A stretch of 64,000 bases of DNA from Amycolatopsis viridis (lineage in GTDB: Bacteria > Actinomycetota > Actinomycetes > Mycobacteriales > Pseudonocardiaceae), in the NCBI RefSeq assembly GCF_011758765.1, contig NZ_JAANOU010000001.1, forward strand, positions 4,960,001 to 5,024,000, in the 5' to 3' direction. The translations under genes and the position numbers were made by a program. This document shows positions 24,751 through 32,890 of the stretch, in pieces (the first letter of the stretch is position 1; each line of letters opens with the position of its first letter). The notes under the pieces were generated by a model. That model was not told the DNA's origin, made no database searches, and saw only the letters and a program-made list of their open reading frames with translations.

Positions 24751-25419
24751 ATGCGTGCACTGGTGGTCGCCGACGAGGTCGACGAACAGCTGTGGGCCGG
24801 TCTCGGCCCGGGCGGCGAGGTCGATCTCGTGCTGGCCGCCGGTGACCTGCCGTTCGACTACCTGGAGTTCCTGACCGACTCGCTGGGCGGGGTGCCGTGC
24901 GTGTTCGTGCCCGGCAACCACGACCCGGACCTGTCCGGGTTCACCCGTCACGGCGGCCTGTTCCTGCGCGCCGGTTTCCCGCAGGCGTGGCCGGGCCCGG
25001 CCGGCGGCATCAACGCCGACGGCCGGGTCGTCGACGTGTGCGGCCTGCGCATCGCCGGCCTGGGCGGTTCGGTCCGCTACAACGACGGCCCCAACCAGTG
25101 GACGCAGGCGCAGCAGGCGCGGCGGGCCCGGCGACTGGTCCGGCTGGCCGCGCGCCGGAACCGCCGCGACGGCCGCGGCGTCGACGTGCTGCTCACCCAC
25201 GCCCCGCCGCGCGGCGTCGGCGACCGCGAGGACCCGCCGCACCACGGGTTCGGCTGCCTGCACGGGACGGTTGCGAAGATGCGGCCGGACTGGTTGCTGC
25301 ACGGCCACATCCACCCCTACGGCGAGCATCCCCGGGAGCACCGGATGGGCGGCACGCGCGTCCGCAACGTCGTCGGCAAGCACGTCATCGAGTTCACCCC
25401 GCACGGGGTGCGGGCATGA
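24751..25419 (+). CDS. Metallophosphoesterase (calcineurin-like)
   Basis: 222 aa. The dinuclear metal-site motifs are present: the GD motif in LAAGDLPFDY, GNHDPDLSG (GNHD), LLTHAPPRG, and LHGHIHPYG (GHxH). The first motif is weakened because the N-terminus lacks the usual DxH pair. It may act as a phosphodiesterase or phosphatase with Mn2+. No signal peptide. The stop overlaps the next gene by four bases (ATGA), so they are coupled. The substrate is unknown; the ParB-like partner may be its regulator or DNA-binding subunit. Confidence 0.8.
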   Translation: MRALVVADEVDEQLWAGLGPGGEVDLVLAAGDLPFDYLEFLTDSLGGVPCVFVPGNHDPDLSGFTRHGGLFLRAGFPQAWPGPAGGINADGRVVDVCGLRIAGLGGSVRYNDGPNQWTQAQQARRARRLVRLAARRNRRDGRGVDVLLTHAPPRGVGDREDPPHHGFGCLHGTVAKMRPDWLLHGHIHPYGEHPREHRMGGTRVRNVVGKHVIEFTPHGVRA

Positions 25420-26264
25420 ACGCCGCGCGCGACACCGGTTTCCCCCGCGCGGACGCCGAGCACGACTTCCTGCGCGCACGGCGCCGCCAGGTGCTGTCCC
25501 GGCTGGCGAACTGGCTGCGCCGGGAACCCGACGACGTCAACATCATGCTGCCGTTCGACGAGGTGGTGGACGCGCTCGGTTACCTGAGCGAGCGGCGGAT
25601 CGGGCTGCGGGTGATCCCGCTGAGCTCGATCGTCGGCAGCGTCGACCGCGGCCGCGACTTCGACCGCCGGTTCCGCCCCACGTCCGGGCGGGTGCGGGAA
25701 CGCTGGGAACGGCTCGCGCTGGCGGCCCGCCGCGGCGAGAGCATCCCGCCGATCGAGGTGTACCGGGTCGGCGACCTGCACTTCGTGATCGACGGGCACC
25801 ACCGCGTTTCGGTCGCCTACGCCCTGGGGCTGACGACCATCGACGCGATGGTCACCGAGGTGCGGACGAAGCTGAACCCGCAGGGCATCCGGTACCGGGG
25901 CGACCTGATCGTCAAGGACTACCGGCGGTTGTTCCTCGCCCGGGTGCCGCTGCCGGGCGAGGCCCGCGCGTCGGTGGTGGTGACCGACCCGTGGAACTAC
26001 GCGCACCTCGGCGAGCACGTGGAGGCGTGGGGGTTCCGCCTCATGCAGGACGAGGGACGGTTCCTGGACCGGCCGACGGTGGCGAAGCGCTGGTACGAGG
26101 AGGAGTACCAGCCGGTGGTGGAGATGCTGCGCCAGGCCGACCTGATCGGCGACCGGACCGAGGCGGAGGCGTACATGTGGGTCGCGGGTGAACGCTACCG
26201 CCTGATCCGGACGCACCGCTGGGACGACGAGGTCATCGAGGCCCTGCGCTCCCGCCAGCGCTGA
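25416..26264 (+). CDS. ParB/sulfiredoxin-fold domain protein
   Basis: 282 aa. Residues 75-150 resemble the ParB N-terminal fold, with IPPIEVYRVGDLHFVIDGHH followed by RVSVAYALG; the DGHHR motif is the nucleotide-binding region of the ParB/Srx superfamily. The remainder (150-282) is helical, with no known domain, and the HTH of true ParB is not evident. This is therefore a ParB-like protein, not the chromosome partitioner, possibly a CTP-binding or nuclease-type protein. The start overlaps the phosphoesterase stop by four bases. Confidence 0.72.
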   Translation: MNAARDTGFPRADAEHDFLRARRRQVLSRLANWLRREPDDVNIMLPFDEVVDALGYLSERRIGLRVIPLSSIVGSVDRGRDFDRRFRPTSGRVRERWERLALAARRGESIPPIEVYRVGDLHFVIDGHHRVSVAYALGLTTIDAMVTEVRTKLNPQGIRYRGDLIVKDYRRLFLARVPLPGEARASVVVTDPWNYAHLGEHVEAWGFRLMQDEGRFLDRPTVAKRWYEEEYQPVVEMLRQADLIGDRTEAEAYMWVAGERYRLIRTHRWDDEVIEALRSRQR

Positions 26265-26272
26265 GCCCCGGA

Positions 26273-27673
26273 TCAGCCGCGCTCCGCGTTCCCGGGGGCC
26301 GCGGTGGCCAGCGGCGCCGGCCGGCCGCGGAGCCTGCGGAACGCGGCTTCGCTGAGGGCCCGGCCGCACACCGTCACCGAGCCCACGGCCCGCCCGTCGG
26401 CGTCGAGGATCTGCACGTCGTAGCGCGGCCGGTTGCCACGCTCGCCCGCCTTGGTCCAGGTCAGGACCGCCCCGGCGGACGGACCGGCGGGCACCGTGGC
26501 GGCGAGCCGGGTGAGCACGAAGCGGGTGCCCTCCTGCCGCTGGTTGTCCGCGTACTCCAGGAGGGTCACGAACTGCCGCGCCGCCTCGATGAGCCGTTCC
26601 GCGGTCCGCCCGCCGTCGAGGTGGTGCCCGGGGGGCGGCGGCAGCACGGTCACGCGCCAGTCGTGCTCGCTCTCCACGAGGTCACCGACGAACACGTTCT
26701 CCGCGCGCCTGCGGTGCACCAGCCGCTGGTCGACGGGCTGCACGGGCCAGGAGGGCGACCCCGGCGAGGTCTCGGCCGGGTCGCCCTGCTCGATCGTGCC
26801 GGTCATGATCGTTCTGCCGTCCTGGTCGGCGTGGACCTGCCACAGCCGGCCGGTGGAGTCCGGTGAGTCGGCGGACAGCCGGACCGGCCCGTCCAGCTCC
26901 CCCATGCCGCGGAAGTCGAGCGTCAGGGCGACGGCGGGGTCCGCGCCGGCCGGGCGGACGAGGTCGAGCGCGGCGCTCAGGAGCATCATGCCGGGCAGGT
27001 GGTCGAGTTCGTGGTCGAAGAAGAACGGGTCGTCGAGATCGGCCATGAGCTCACGGGTCCGCCGCTCGGGCCGCGGCCACCGGTCGACCACGAGCACGTC
27101 GGCGAGCGGCGCGCGCCGGGCGGGGCGGAACGACCCGCCGTCGTGGTAGGCGGTGGGGATCAGCACACCCTGCCGGATCCCGGGCGGCAGGCCGAGGATG
27201 TCCGCGATCTCGGCCTCCCGGCGCAGGTGGCAGGTGGTCCAGGCGGTGCCGAGCCCGCGGGTGCGCGCGGCGAGCATGTAGCTCCAGGCGGCCGGCAGCA
27301 GCGACCCCCACGAACCGGCCTGGCTGCCCTCGGGCAGCCGCGGCGCGACGAGGCACGGCAGCACGAGCACGGGCACGCGGTGCAGGTTGTCGGCCAGGAA
27401 CCGGGCGCTGTCCAGGTCCCGGGACGGTCCCGGGTTGCCCAGCTCGGCGACGTACTCGGCGAAGCACCGCCGGTACACCTCGGCGATCCTGGCCCGCTGC
27501 ACCTCGTCCCGCACGACGATCCACCGCCACGGCTGGCGGTTGCCGCCGTTGGGCGCCTGCAAGGCGACCTCCAGGCACTCTTCGATCACCTGCTCCTCGA
27601 CGGGCACGTCGAGCAGCAGTCTCCGGCGAACGGCACGAGTGGTGGTGAGCACCTCGTCGACCGGCAATGTCAT
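26273..27673 (-). CDS. Nitroreductase fused to AfsA-like double hot-dog domains
   Basis: 466 aa. Residues 1-205 are an FMN nitroreductase domain: TTRAVRRRL and APNGGNRQPWRWIVVRD near the N-terminus, then AWTTCHLRRE and LGLPPGIRQGVLIP. Residues 210-455 carry two AfsA-like hot-dog halves. The first contains FFFDHELDHLPGMMLLSAAL (217-236). The second contains LVHRRRAENVFVG (318-330) and EAARQ (363-367). In AfsA, as I recall it, the VHR half comes first and the DH-x-DHVPGM half second, so here the order is swapped. AfsA makes gamma-butyrolactone-type signals. AAGGGG precedes the ATG, and a 15-bp palindrome lies just upstream. The function is inferred to be small-molecule biosynthesis. Confidence 0.72.
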   Translation of the reverse strand: MTLPVDEVLTTTRAVRRRLLLDVPVEEQVIEECLEVALQAPNGGNRQPWRWIVVRDEVQRARIAEVYRRCFAEYVAELGNPGPSRDLDSARFLADNLHRVPVLVLPCLVAPRLPEGSQAGSWGSLLPAAWSYMLAARTRGLGTAWTTCHLRREAEIADILGLPPGIRQGVLIPTAYHDGGSFRPARRAPLADVLVVDRWPRPERRTRELMADLDDPFFFDHELDHLPGMMLLSAALDLVRPAGADPAVALTLDFRGMGELDGPVRLSADSPDSTGRLWQVHADQDGRTIMTGTIEQGDPAETSPGSPSWPVQPVDQRLVHRRRAENVFVGDLVESEHDWRVTVLPPPPGHHLDGGRTAERLIEAARQFVTLLEYADNQRQEGTRFVLTRLAATVPAGPSAGAVLTWTKAGERGNRPRYDVQILDADGRAVGSVTVCGRALSEAAFRRLRGRPAPLATAAPGNAERG

Positions 27674-27689
27674 CGGAATCCCCTTCCGC

Positions 27690-27704
27690 AATACCAACGG
27701 TATT
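27690..27704. promoter_or_regulatory. Palindrome AATACC-N3-GGTATT upstream of the nitroreductase/AfsA fusion
   Basis: AATACC-AAC-GGTATT is a perfect 6-3-6 inverted repeat 17 bases upstream of the start codon. A -10-like hexamer TAATGT (minus strand, 27708-27713) sits just before it, so the palindrome would cover the transcription start. The half sites are the same as in the MARE operators of the methylenomycin system (AATACC...GGTATT, recalled), which has a longer spacer. Confidence 0.5.
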
Positions 27705-27767
27705 TCGACATTACCGAACAACCCGTCACCCTCGTGGGCCAATTCACACTTCGCTTTGGTAACGACG

Positions 27768-27801
27768 GAGGGCCACTCCCCCAGCAGGAGGAGCGGCCCT
27801 C
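27768..27801 (-). terminator. Hairpin after sugC
   Basis: GAGGGCC (27768-27774) and GGCCCTC (27795-27801) form a 7-bp stem extended by CTCC/GGAG after one mismatch. It lies between the stop of sugC and the fusion gene and may separate the transporter operon from it. There is no clear T run. Confidence 0.5.
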
Positions 27802-27820
27802 GTCGCACACCGCGGTGCGG

Positions 27821-29005
27821 TCACTCCTCGTACGTGAGGTTCCGTCCCGAAGCCGGGTCGAACAGCTGGACCTTCTGCACGTCGAACCAGACGTCGAGCG
27901 ACCCGCCCTCCCGCGCCGCCGACGACGGCGACAACCGGGCCGTGATGGAGGCACCGGCGCCGGGCACGTCGTCCGCCCCGGCGTCCGCCGCCAGCTCGGC
28001 CAGCTCCGACGTGGTGGCCACCTCGCCGCCCTCGACGGTGAAGTAGGCGTACTTCTCCGAGCCCATCGACTCCAGCACGTCCACGTGCGCGCTGAACACA
28101 CAGCCCCGGCCCACGGCCGCCTCGTCGAGCAGGCCGGCGTCCTCGAAGTGCTCCGGCCGGATACCGGCGATCAGCTCACGCGGCGCGTTCGCCTCCTCCG
28201 CCAGCCGGCGCAGCCGGTCCGGCAACTGGACCGTGCCCAGTGCGCTCTTCAGACTGCCGTCCTCGAGCGTCGCCGGGACGAAGTTCATCGACGGCGACCC
28301 GATGAACCCGGCCACGAAAAGGTTCTTCGGGTGGTCGTAGAGGAACTGCGGCGAGCCGATCTGCTGCACGTACCCGGCCCGCAGCACGACCACCCGGTCG
28401 CCCAGCGTCATCGCCTCGGTCTGGTCGTGCGTGACGTACAACGTGGTGGTGCCGAGCTGGCGCTGCAACTTCGACACCGACGTGCGCATCTGGCCACGCA
28501 GCTTCGCGTCCAGGTTGGACAGCGGCTCGTCCATCAGGAACGCCTTGGGGCTGCGCACGATCGCCCGGCCCATCGCCACCCGCTGCCGCTGCCCGCCGGA
28601 GAGGTTGGACGGTTTGCGGTCCAGGTGCTGGGTCAGATCCAGGATCTCCGCCGCCTCCTCGACCTTCGCCTTGACGGTCGCGTCGTCGACCTTGGCCAGC
28701 CGCAGCGGGAAAGCCATGTTCTCCCGCACGCTCATGTGCGGGTACAGCGCGTAGGACTGGAACACCATCGCGATGTCCCGGTCCTTCGGCGCCCGCTCGT
28801 TCATCCGCTCACCGTCGATGCGCAGCTCACCGGAGGAGATGTCCTCCAGCCCGGCCACCATGTTCAGCGTGGTCGACTTCCCGCAACCGGACGGGCCGAC
28901 CAGGATGATGAACTCACCGTCGGCGATCTGCAGGTCCACTTCGGACACAGCGAGCGCGCCGTCCGGGTACCGCTTGCTCACCTTGTCCAGCACGATCTCA
29001 GCCAT
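27821..29005 (-). CDS. sugC: Trehalose ABC transporter ATP-binding protein
   Basis: 394 aa. Walker A GPSGCGKST, the signature LSGGQRQRVAMGRA, Walker B FLMDEPLSNLDAK, and the H-loop YVTHDQTEAM are intact. The last 150 residues form the OB-fold (TOBE-type) regulatory domain of MalK/MsmK/UgpC proteins. It energises uptake through SugA and SugB. The gene is the last of lpqY-sugA-sugB-sugC; order and strand match M. tuberculosis Rv1235-1238, which recycles trehalose released from mycolate transfer. Synteny with corA and mrp supports the assignment. A broader sugar-ABC function cannot be excluded. Confidence 0.82.
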   Translation of the reverse strand: MAEIVLDKVSKRYPDGALAVSEVDLQIADGEFIILVGPSGCGKSTTLNMVAGLEDISSGELRIDGERMNERAPKDRDIAMVFQSYALYPHMSVRENMAFPLRLAKVDDATVKAKVEEAAEILDLTQHLDRKPSNLSGGQRQRVAMGRAIVRSPKAFLMDEPLSNLDAKLRGQMRTSVSKLQRQLGTTTLYVTHDQTEAMTLGDRVVVLRAGYVQQIGSPQFLYDHPKNLFVAGFIGSPSMNFVPATLEDGSLKSALGTVQLPDRLRRLAEEANAPRELIAGIRPEHFEDAGLLDEAAVGRGCVFSAHVDVLESMGSEKYAYFTVEGGEVATTSELAELAADAGADDVPGAGASITARLSPSSAAREGGSLDVWFDVQKVQLFDPASGRNLTYEE

Positions 29006-29009
29006 GGCG

Positions 29010-29852
29010 CTACCCCTTCACCGCACCGGAGGTCAGCCCCGCGACGATGCGGCGCTGGAAGAACAACACGAACAGGATGATCGGGACGGTGATCACCACG
29101 GCCGCGGCGCAGATCGTCCCGGTCGGGTCCTCGAACTGGGAGGCCCCGGTGAAGAACGACAACGCCGCCGGCACCGTCCGCGACGCGTTGGTCGAGGTCA
29201 GCGAGATGGCGAACAGGAAGTCGTTCCAGCAGAAGATGAACACCAGGATGGCCGTGGTGAACACCCCCGGCGCGGCCAGCGGCGCGATCACCCGCCGGAA
29301 CGCCTGCCCCGGCGTGGCGCCGTCCATCTTGGCGGCCTTCTCCAGCTCCCAGGGGATCTCGCGGAAGAACGCCGACAGCGTGTAGATCGCCAGTGGCAGG
29401 GCGAAGGTGATGTAGGGCAGGATCAGCCCCGGCCAGGTGTCGAACAGCCCGAGCGTGCGCTCGATGTTGAACAGCGGGCTCACCAGCGACACCTGCGGGA
29501 ACATCGCGATCAGCAGCGAGACGCCGACCAGCAGCTGCTTGCCGGGGAAGTCCAGCCGCGCGATCGCGTACGCCGCCATCGTCCCCAGGACCACCGCGAT
29601 CAGCGTCGCGATGAGCGCGATGCCGATCGAGTTGATCAGCGCCCGCACGAAGTCCAGGGTCTGGAAGATGTCCCCGTAGTTCTGCAGCGTCCACGAGCGC
29701 GGGATGAACTTCCCGTCGTCGATCGTGTCCTTGGTCTTCAGCGACAACGACAGGATCCACAGCACCGGGACCAGCGCGTAGACCACCACGACGATGTCGA
29801 TCAGCGTCCACCGGGTCTTGCGGGCGGTGGTGACCGCTCCACCCATCACCAT
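29010..29852 (-). CDS. sugB: Trehalose ABC transporter permease SugB
   Basis: 280 aa, six transmembrane helices, for example [21 protein letters not shown] and [20 protein letters not shown]. The EAA motif is clear ([20 protein letters not shown]), where the coupling helix meets SugC. It belongs to the MalG-type permease family. ATG at 29852 overlaps the SugA stop by four bases, and sugC begins four bases after its stop, so all are co-translated. With SugA it forms the translocation path for trehalose or a similar disaccharide. Confidence 0.82.
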   Translation of the reverse strand: MVMGGAVTTARKTRWTLIDIVVVVYALVPVLWILSLSLKTKDTIDDGKFIPRSWTLQNYGDIFQTLDFVRALINSIGIALIATLIAVVLGTMAAYAIARLDFPGKQLLVGVSLLIAMFPQVSLVSPLFNIERTLGLFDTWPGLILPYITFALPLAIYTLSAFFREIPWELEKAAKMDGATPGQAFRRVIAPLAAPGVFTTAILVFIFCWNDFLFAISLTSTNASRTVPAALSFFTGASQFEDPTGTICAAAVVITVPIILFVLFFQRRIVAGLTSGAVKG

Positions 29853-30802
29853 CAGCGCTTCCCTCCCTGGTCACTGCCCGGCGCCGCAGTGCCGAACAGC
29901 TTGATGAAGATGAACGCGATGATCGCGACCGTGATGAAGATCAGCACCGACATCGTGGACCCGATCCCCAGGTTCAGACCCTTGATCAGGTTGTTGTAGG
30001 TCTGCATGGACACCGACGACGTGTTGTTCTGCCCGCTGGTGAGCACGTAGATGTTGTCGAAGATGCGGAACGCGTCCAGCGTCCGGAACAGCAGCGCCAC
30101 CAGGATCGCCGGCTTCATCACCGGAACCATCACCTTGATGAACCGCTGCCACGCGTTCGCGCCGTCCATCGCCGCCGCCTTGAGCAGGTCGTCCGGCACC
30201 AGCGCGAGACCGGCCATCAGCAGCAGCGCCATGAACGGCGTCGTCTTCCACACCTCGGCGAGGATGATGATCGCCAGCGACGGGATGTACTGCGTCAGCG
30301 GAGCCGAGTTCCCGGCGAGGGTGTTCGCCAGGTAGCCGGTGTCCGGCGTCCACGCGTAGTACCACGAGAACGCCGCGACCACGGTCACGATGCCGTACGG
30401 GATCAGCGAGACGGTGCGCACCAGGCCGCGCCCGACGAGCGTGCGGTGCATGATCAGCGCCAGCAGCATGCCGAGCACCAGCTCGACGGCCACCGAGATC
30501 ACTGTGATGACCATCGTGGTGGCGAACGCGGTCCACCAGTAGGAGTCGGACAGCACGGCCGCGTAGTTCGCGAGCCCCACGAACTCGGTGTCCTGCGGGA
30601 ACCGCAGGTCGTACCGCTGCAACGACAACCAGACCGAGTAGACGATCGGATAGGCGGTGACCGCGACCATCACGATCGCCGCGGGTGCGCAGAGCAGCCA
30701 CCCCAGCCGCCGCTCCGCCCGCTTCCCTTCGCTCAGCGCCGGTTTGCCGGATCTTGCCGTGGTCTGCCGCGGTGTCGCCGAAACGTCCTCGACCGTGCTC
30801 AC
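29852..30802 (-). CDS. sugA: Trehalose ABC transporter permease SugA
   Basis: 316 aa from GTG at 30802, six transmembrane helices after a 35-residue cytosolic N-terminus ([20 protein letters not shown] is the first). The EAA loop [20 protein letters not shown] places it in the MalF/SugA class. The start overlaps the LpqY stop by four bases (GTGA), with AAAGGGGTGA upstream. It forms a heterodimer with SugB. The assignment to trehalose rests on gene order with LpqY. Confidence 0.82.
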   Translation of the reverse strand: MSTVEDVSATPRQTTARSGKPALSEGKRAERRLGWLLCAPAAIVMVAVTAYPIVYSVWLSLQRYDLRFPQDTEFVGLANYAAVLSDSYWWTAFATTMVITVISVAVELVLGMLLALIMHRTLVGRGLVRTVSLIPYGIVTVVAAFSWYYAWTPDTGYLANTLAGNSAPLTQYIPSLAIIILAEVWKTTPFMALLLMAGLALVPDDLLKAAAMDGANAWQRFIKVMVPVMKPAILVALLFRTLDAFRIFDNIYVLTSGQNNTSSVSMQTYNNLIKGLNLGIGSTMSVLIFITVAIIAFIFIKLFGTAAPGSDQGGKR

Positions 30803-32115
30803 GGAATCACCCCTTTCGAGTTCAGCGCGTCGGTCAGCTTGCTGCGCAGCTCGTCGGCCGTCTTCTGCGGGTCGATCTTGGACGGCGGCGACAGCACCTT
30901 GGAGATGACCGTCGACAGGCTCTGGTACGCCGGGGTCAGCGGGCGCACCGCGGCGTCCTTGAGCGCGGCGAGGATGGTGTCCCGCATCGGGTACGCGGTG
31001 GCCATGCTCGGGTTGTTGTCCGCGTCGACCGGTTTGGCCGGGTCGAGCGGGGTGTTGTCGGTGTAGAGGGACTCCAGGCTCGGCGGGACGCCGTCCTTGA
31101 CCGCGGAGAACTTCTGGTTGTCCCGGTTGCGCAGGCACAGCGCCGCCTCGAACGCTTCCGGCTTGTGCTGCGAGGTGGTGCTGACCGCCAGGTCGTAGCC
31201 ACCGATCGTGGTCTTCGCCGGGACGCCGGGCTGGACGGACGGGTAGGTGGACCACTTGAAGTGCGCCAGGTCCTTCGGCTGCTCGTCGGCGTAGGACGCG
31301 TAGACGAACGGCCAGTTCAGCTCGAACGCGCCGTTGCCGCGCTGGAACGCCTGCCGGACGTCGTCCTCCTTCTGGTTCGTCAGGGACGGGTCGGTGATGC
31401 CGCTGGAGGTGACCCGTTTGAGGATCTCCAGCGCCTGCACCGCACCCTGGTCCATGACGACCGACTTGCCGTCCTCGGACAGGATGTGCCCGCCCGCGGA
31501 GGCGACCAGGGTGTTGTAGATGACCACCAGGCCCTCGTACTGGGCGCCGGTGAACAGGATGTTGTGCGGCTTGCCCGCGGCCTTGAGCTGCTCGGACTCA
31601 CCGACCATCTGGTCCCAGGTGGCCGGTGCCTGCGGCGTGATCCGGTCGTCGTACCAGAGCAGCTGGACGTTGGTGTTCTTCGTGGCCGCGTAGAGCTTGT
31701 CGTTCCAGGTCGCCGTGGCCAGCGGGCCGGGCAGCACGCCCGCCTCGGCCTGCGCCTTGTTCGCGCCCGTCCACTCCTCGGCCCAGCCGGCCTCGGCGAA
31801 CTCCGGCACCCAGGTGACGTCCAGGCCCAGGATGTCCAGGCCCTTGTCACCGGCGGCGAGCCGGCGCGCCATTTGCAGCCGCTGGTCGTCGGCACCGCGC
31901 TGGAGCTTGTTGTAGACGATCCTGTAACGCCCGGCCGCCTGCGCGTTGCAGTTGTCCACGACCTTCTGGAACGTGTCCTCCGGCGCGTAGTACAGGTTGA
32001 GCGTGATCCCCTGATCGGATCCGCAAGCGGTGACGAGACCAGCGGTCAGCATGCCCGCGCCGACCACCGCCGCCATCCTGCCGGGCGGCCTGCCCCGCCC
32101 CGTTCCGTTCCCCAT
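30799..32115 (-). CDS. lpqY: Trehalose-binding lipoprotein LpqY
   Basis: 438 aa. The signal peptide ends in lipobox LVTACGS, giving a lipidated Cys. The mature part is a type I sugar-binding fold with NLYYAPEDTFQKVVDNC, LDVTWVPEFAEAGW and FELNWPFVYASY. The start ATG 32115 follows GAGGAGGAGG. LpqY of M. tuberculosis binds trehalose outside the membrane; the fold and gene order here agree. It is first in the lpqY-sugA-sugB-sugC operon. A TTGACA box lies 80 bases upstream. Other disaccharides remain possible. Confidence 0.82.
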   Translation of the reverse strand: MGNGTGRGRPPGRMAAVVGAGMLTAGLVTACGSDQGITLNLYYAPEDTFQKVVDNCNAQAAGRYRIVYNKLQRGADDQRLQMARRLAAGDKGLDILGLDVTWVPEFAEAGWAEEWTGANKAQAEAGVLPGPLATATWNDKLYAATKNTNVQLLWYDDRITPQAPATWDQMVGESEQLKAAGKPHNILFTGAQYEGLVVIYNTLVASAGGHILSEDGKSVVMDQGAVQALEILKRVTSSGITDPSLTNQKEDDVRQAFQRGNGAFELNWPFVYASYADEQPKDLAHFKWSTYPSVQPGVPAKTTIGGYDLAVSTTSQHKPEAFEAALCLRNRDNQKFSAVKDGVPPSLESLYTDNTPLDPAKPVDADNNPSMATAYPMRDTILAALKDAAVRPLTPAYQSLSTVISKVLSPPSKIDPQKTADELRSKLTDALNSKGVIP

Positions 32116-32272
32116 GAGGCCTCCTCCTCGGCACGCGGCCGGCGGGAGACCCACCCCACACGCCGTCGTGCATGCAATCAAGCAACCCGAGGCTGTCAAC
32201 CCGAGTCGCACGATCGGTGGGAAGTCAAACTATTCCCAGCGATCACGGGCCGCAACCGCTGGAGGTCACGAT
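32116..32272 (-). promoter_or_regulatory. Promoter region of lpqY-sugABC
   Basis: On the minus strand TTGACA (32194-32199) is a perfect -35 box. A palindrome TGCATGCA (32169-32176) lies at about the -10 position or just after it and could be an operator. Nothing else is recognised in this 157-bp gap. Confidence 0.4.
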
Positions 32273-32806
32273 TCAGCCGGTTGACCCGGATGGCCGCATC
32301 GCGAGCTTCGCGAGCAGGTTGCGGCCCTGCTCGGCGTTCCGCGGCTGGCACAGCACGTCGTACCGGCCGGCCACGAGCTGGCTCGCCGACGCGAAGTCCC
32401 GGCGACCGCGCGAGGAGGCGTAGCTGATGGCGGCGAACACCAGCCCGAACAGCACACCGGAGGCCAGACCGACCAGGATCGGCTGGTAGGTGACCGTCGC
32501 GCCGGAGGCGAACATCGCCAGCAGGAAGCCCACGAACAGGCCGAACCAGGCTCCGGACATCGCGCCCGTCATCAGGACGCGGCCCCACGACAGCCGGCCC
32601 AGCACCCGTTCCACGAGCATCAGGTCGACGCCGACGATGGTCACGTCCTCAACCGCGAACTGGTTGTCGGCGAGGTAGTCGACGGCCCGCTGCGCCTCCT
32701 GGTAGGTGGCGTACGACCCGATCGGCCATCCGGTGGGCGGTGTCGGCAAGCGCGGCAGACCCTGTGCGGGGCGGCCGCCGGAGCTGAACGGGCTGGTCAC
32801 GGTCAT
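32273..32806 (-). CDS. General stress protein 17M-like membrane protein
   Basis: 177 aa. The N-terminal cytosolic domain contains IGSYATYQEAQRAVDYLADN and VEDVTIVGVDLMLVERVLGR, the general-stress-protein (YflT/GSP17M) motif. Then come two transmembrane helices with Gly-rich faces (GAMSGAWFGLFVGFLLAMFA and ILVGLASGVLFGLVFAAIS). The C-terminus returns to the cytosol. No enzymatic residues are apparent. It lies upstream of lpqY on the same strand, as in mycobacteria, and may be co-regulated. Confidence 0.75.
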   Translation of the reverse strand: MTVTSPFSSGGRPAQGLPRLPTPPTGWPIGSYATYQEAQRAVDYLADNQFAVEDVTIVGVDLMLVERVLGRLSWGRVLMTGAMSGAWFGLFVGFLLAMFASGATVTYQPILVGLASGVLFGLVFAAISYASSRGRRDFASASQLVAGRYDVLCQPRNAEQGRNLLAKLAMRPSGSTG

Positions 32807-32890
32807 CACCTGTGCTGTCGTAGTGATCGAGTGACTTCATCCTGCCAACCCCCATGGAACCACGCGAACCCGACACTCCAGGGGCTCCGG

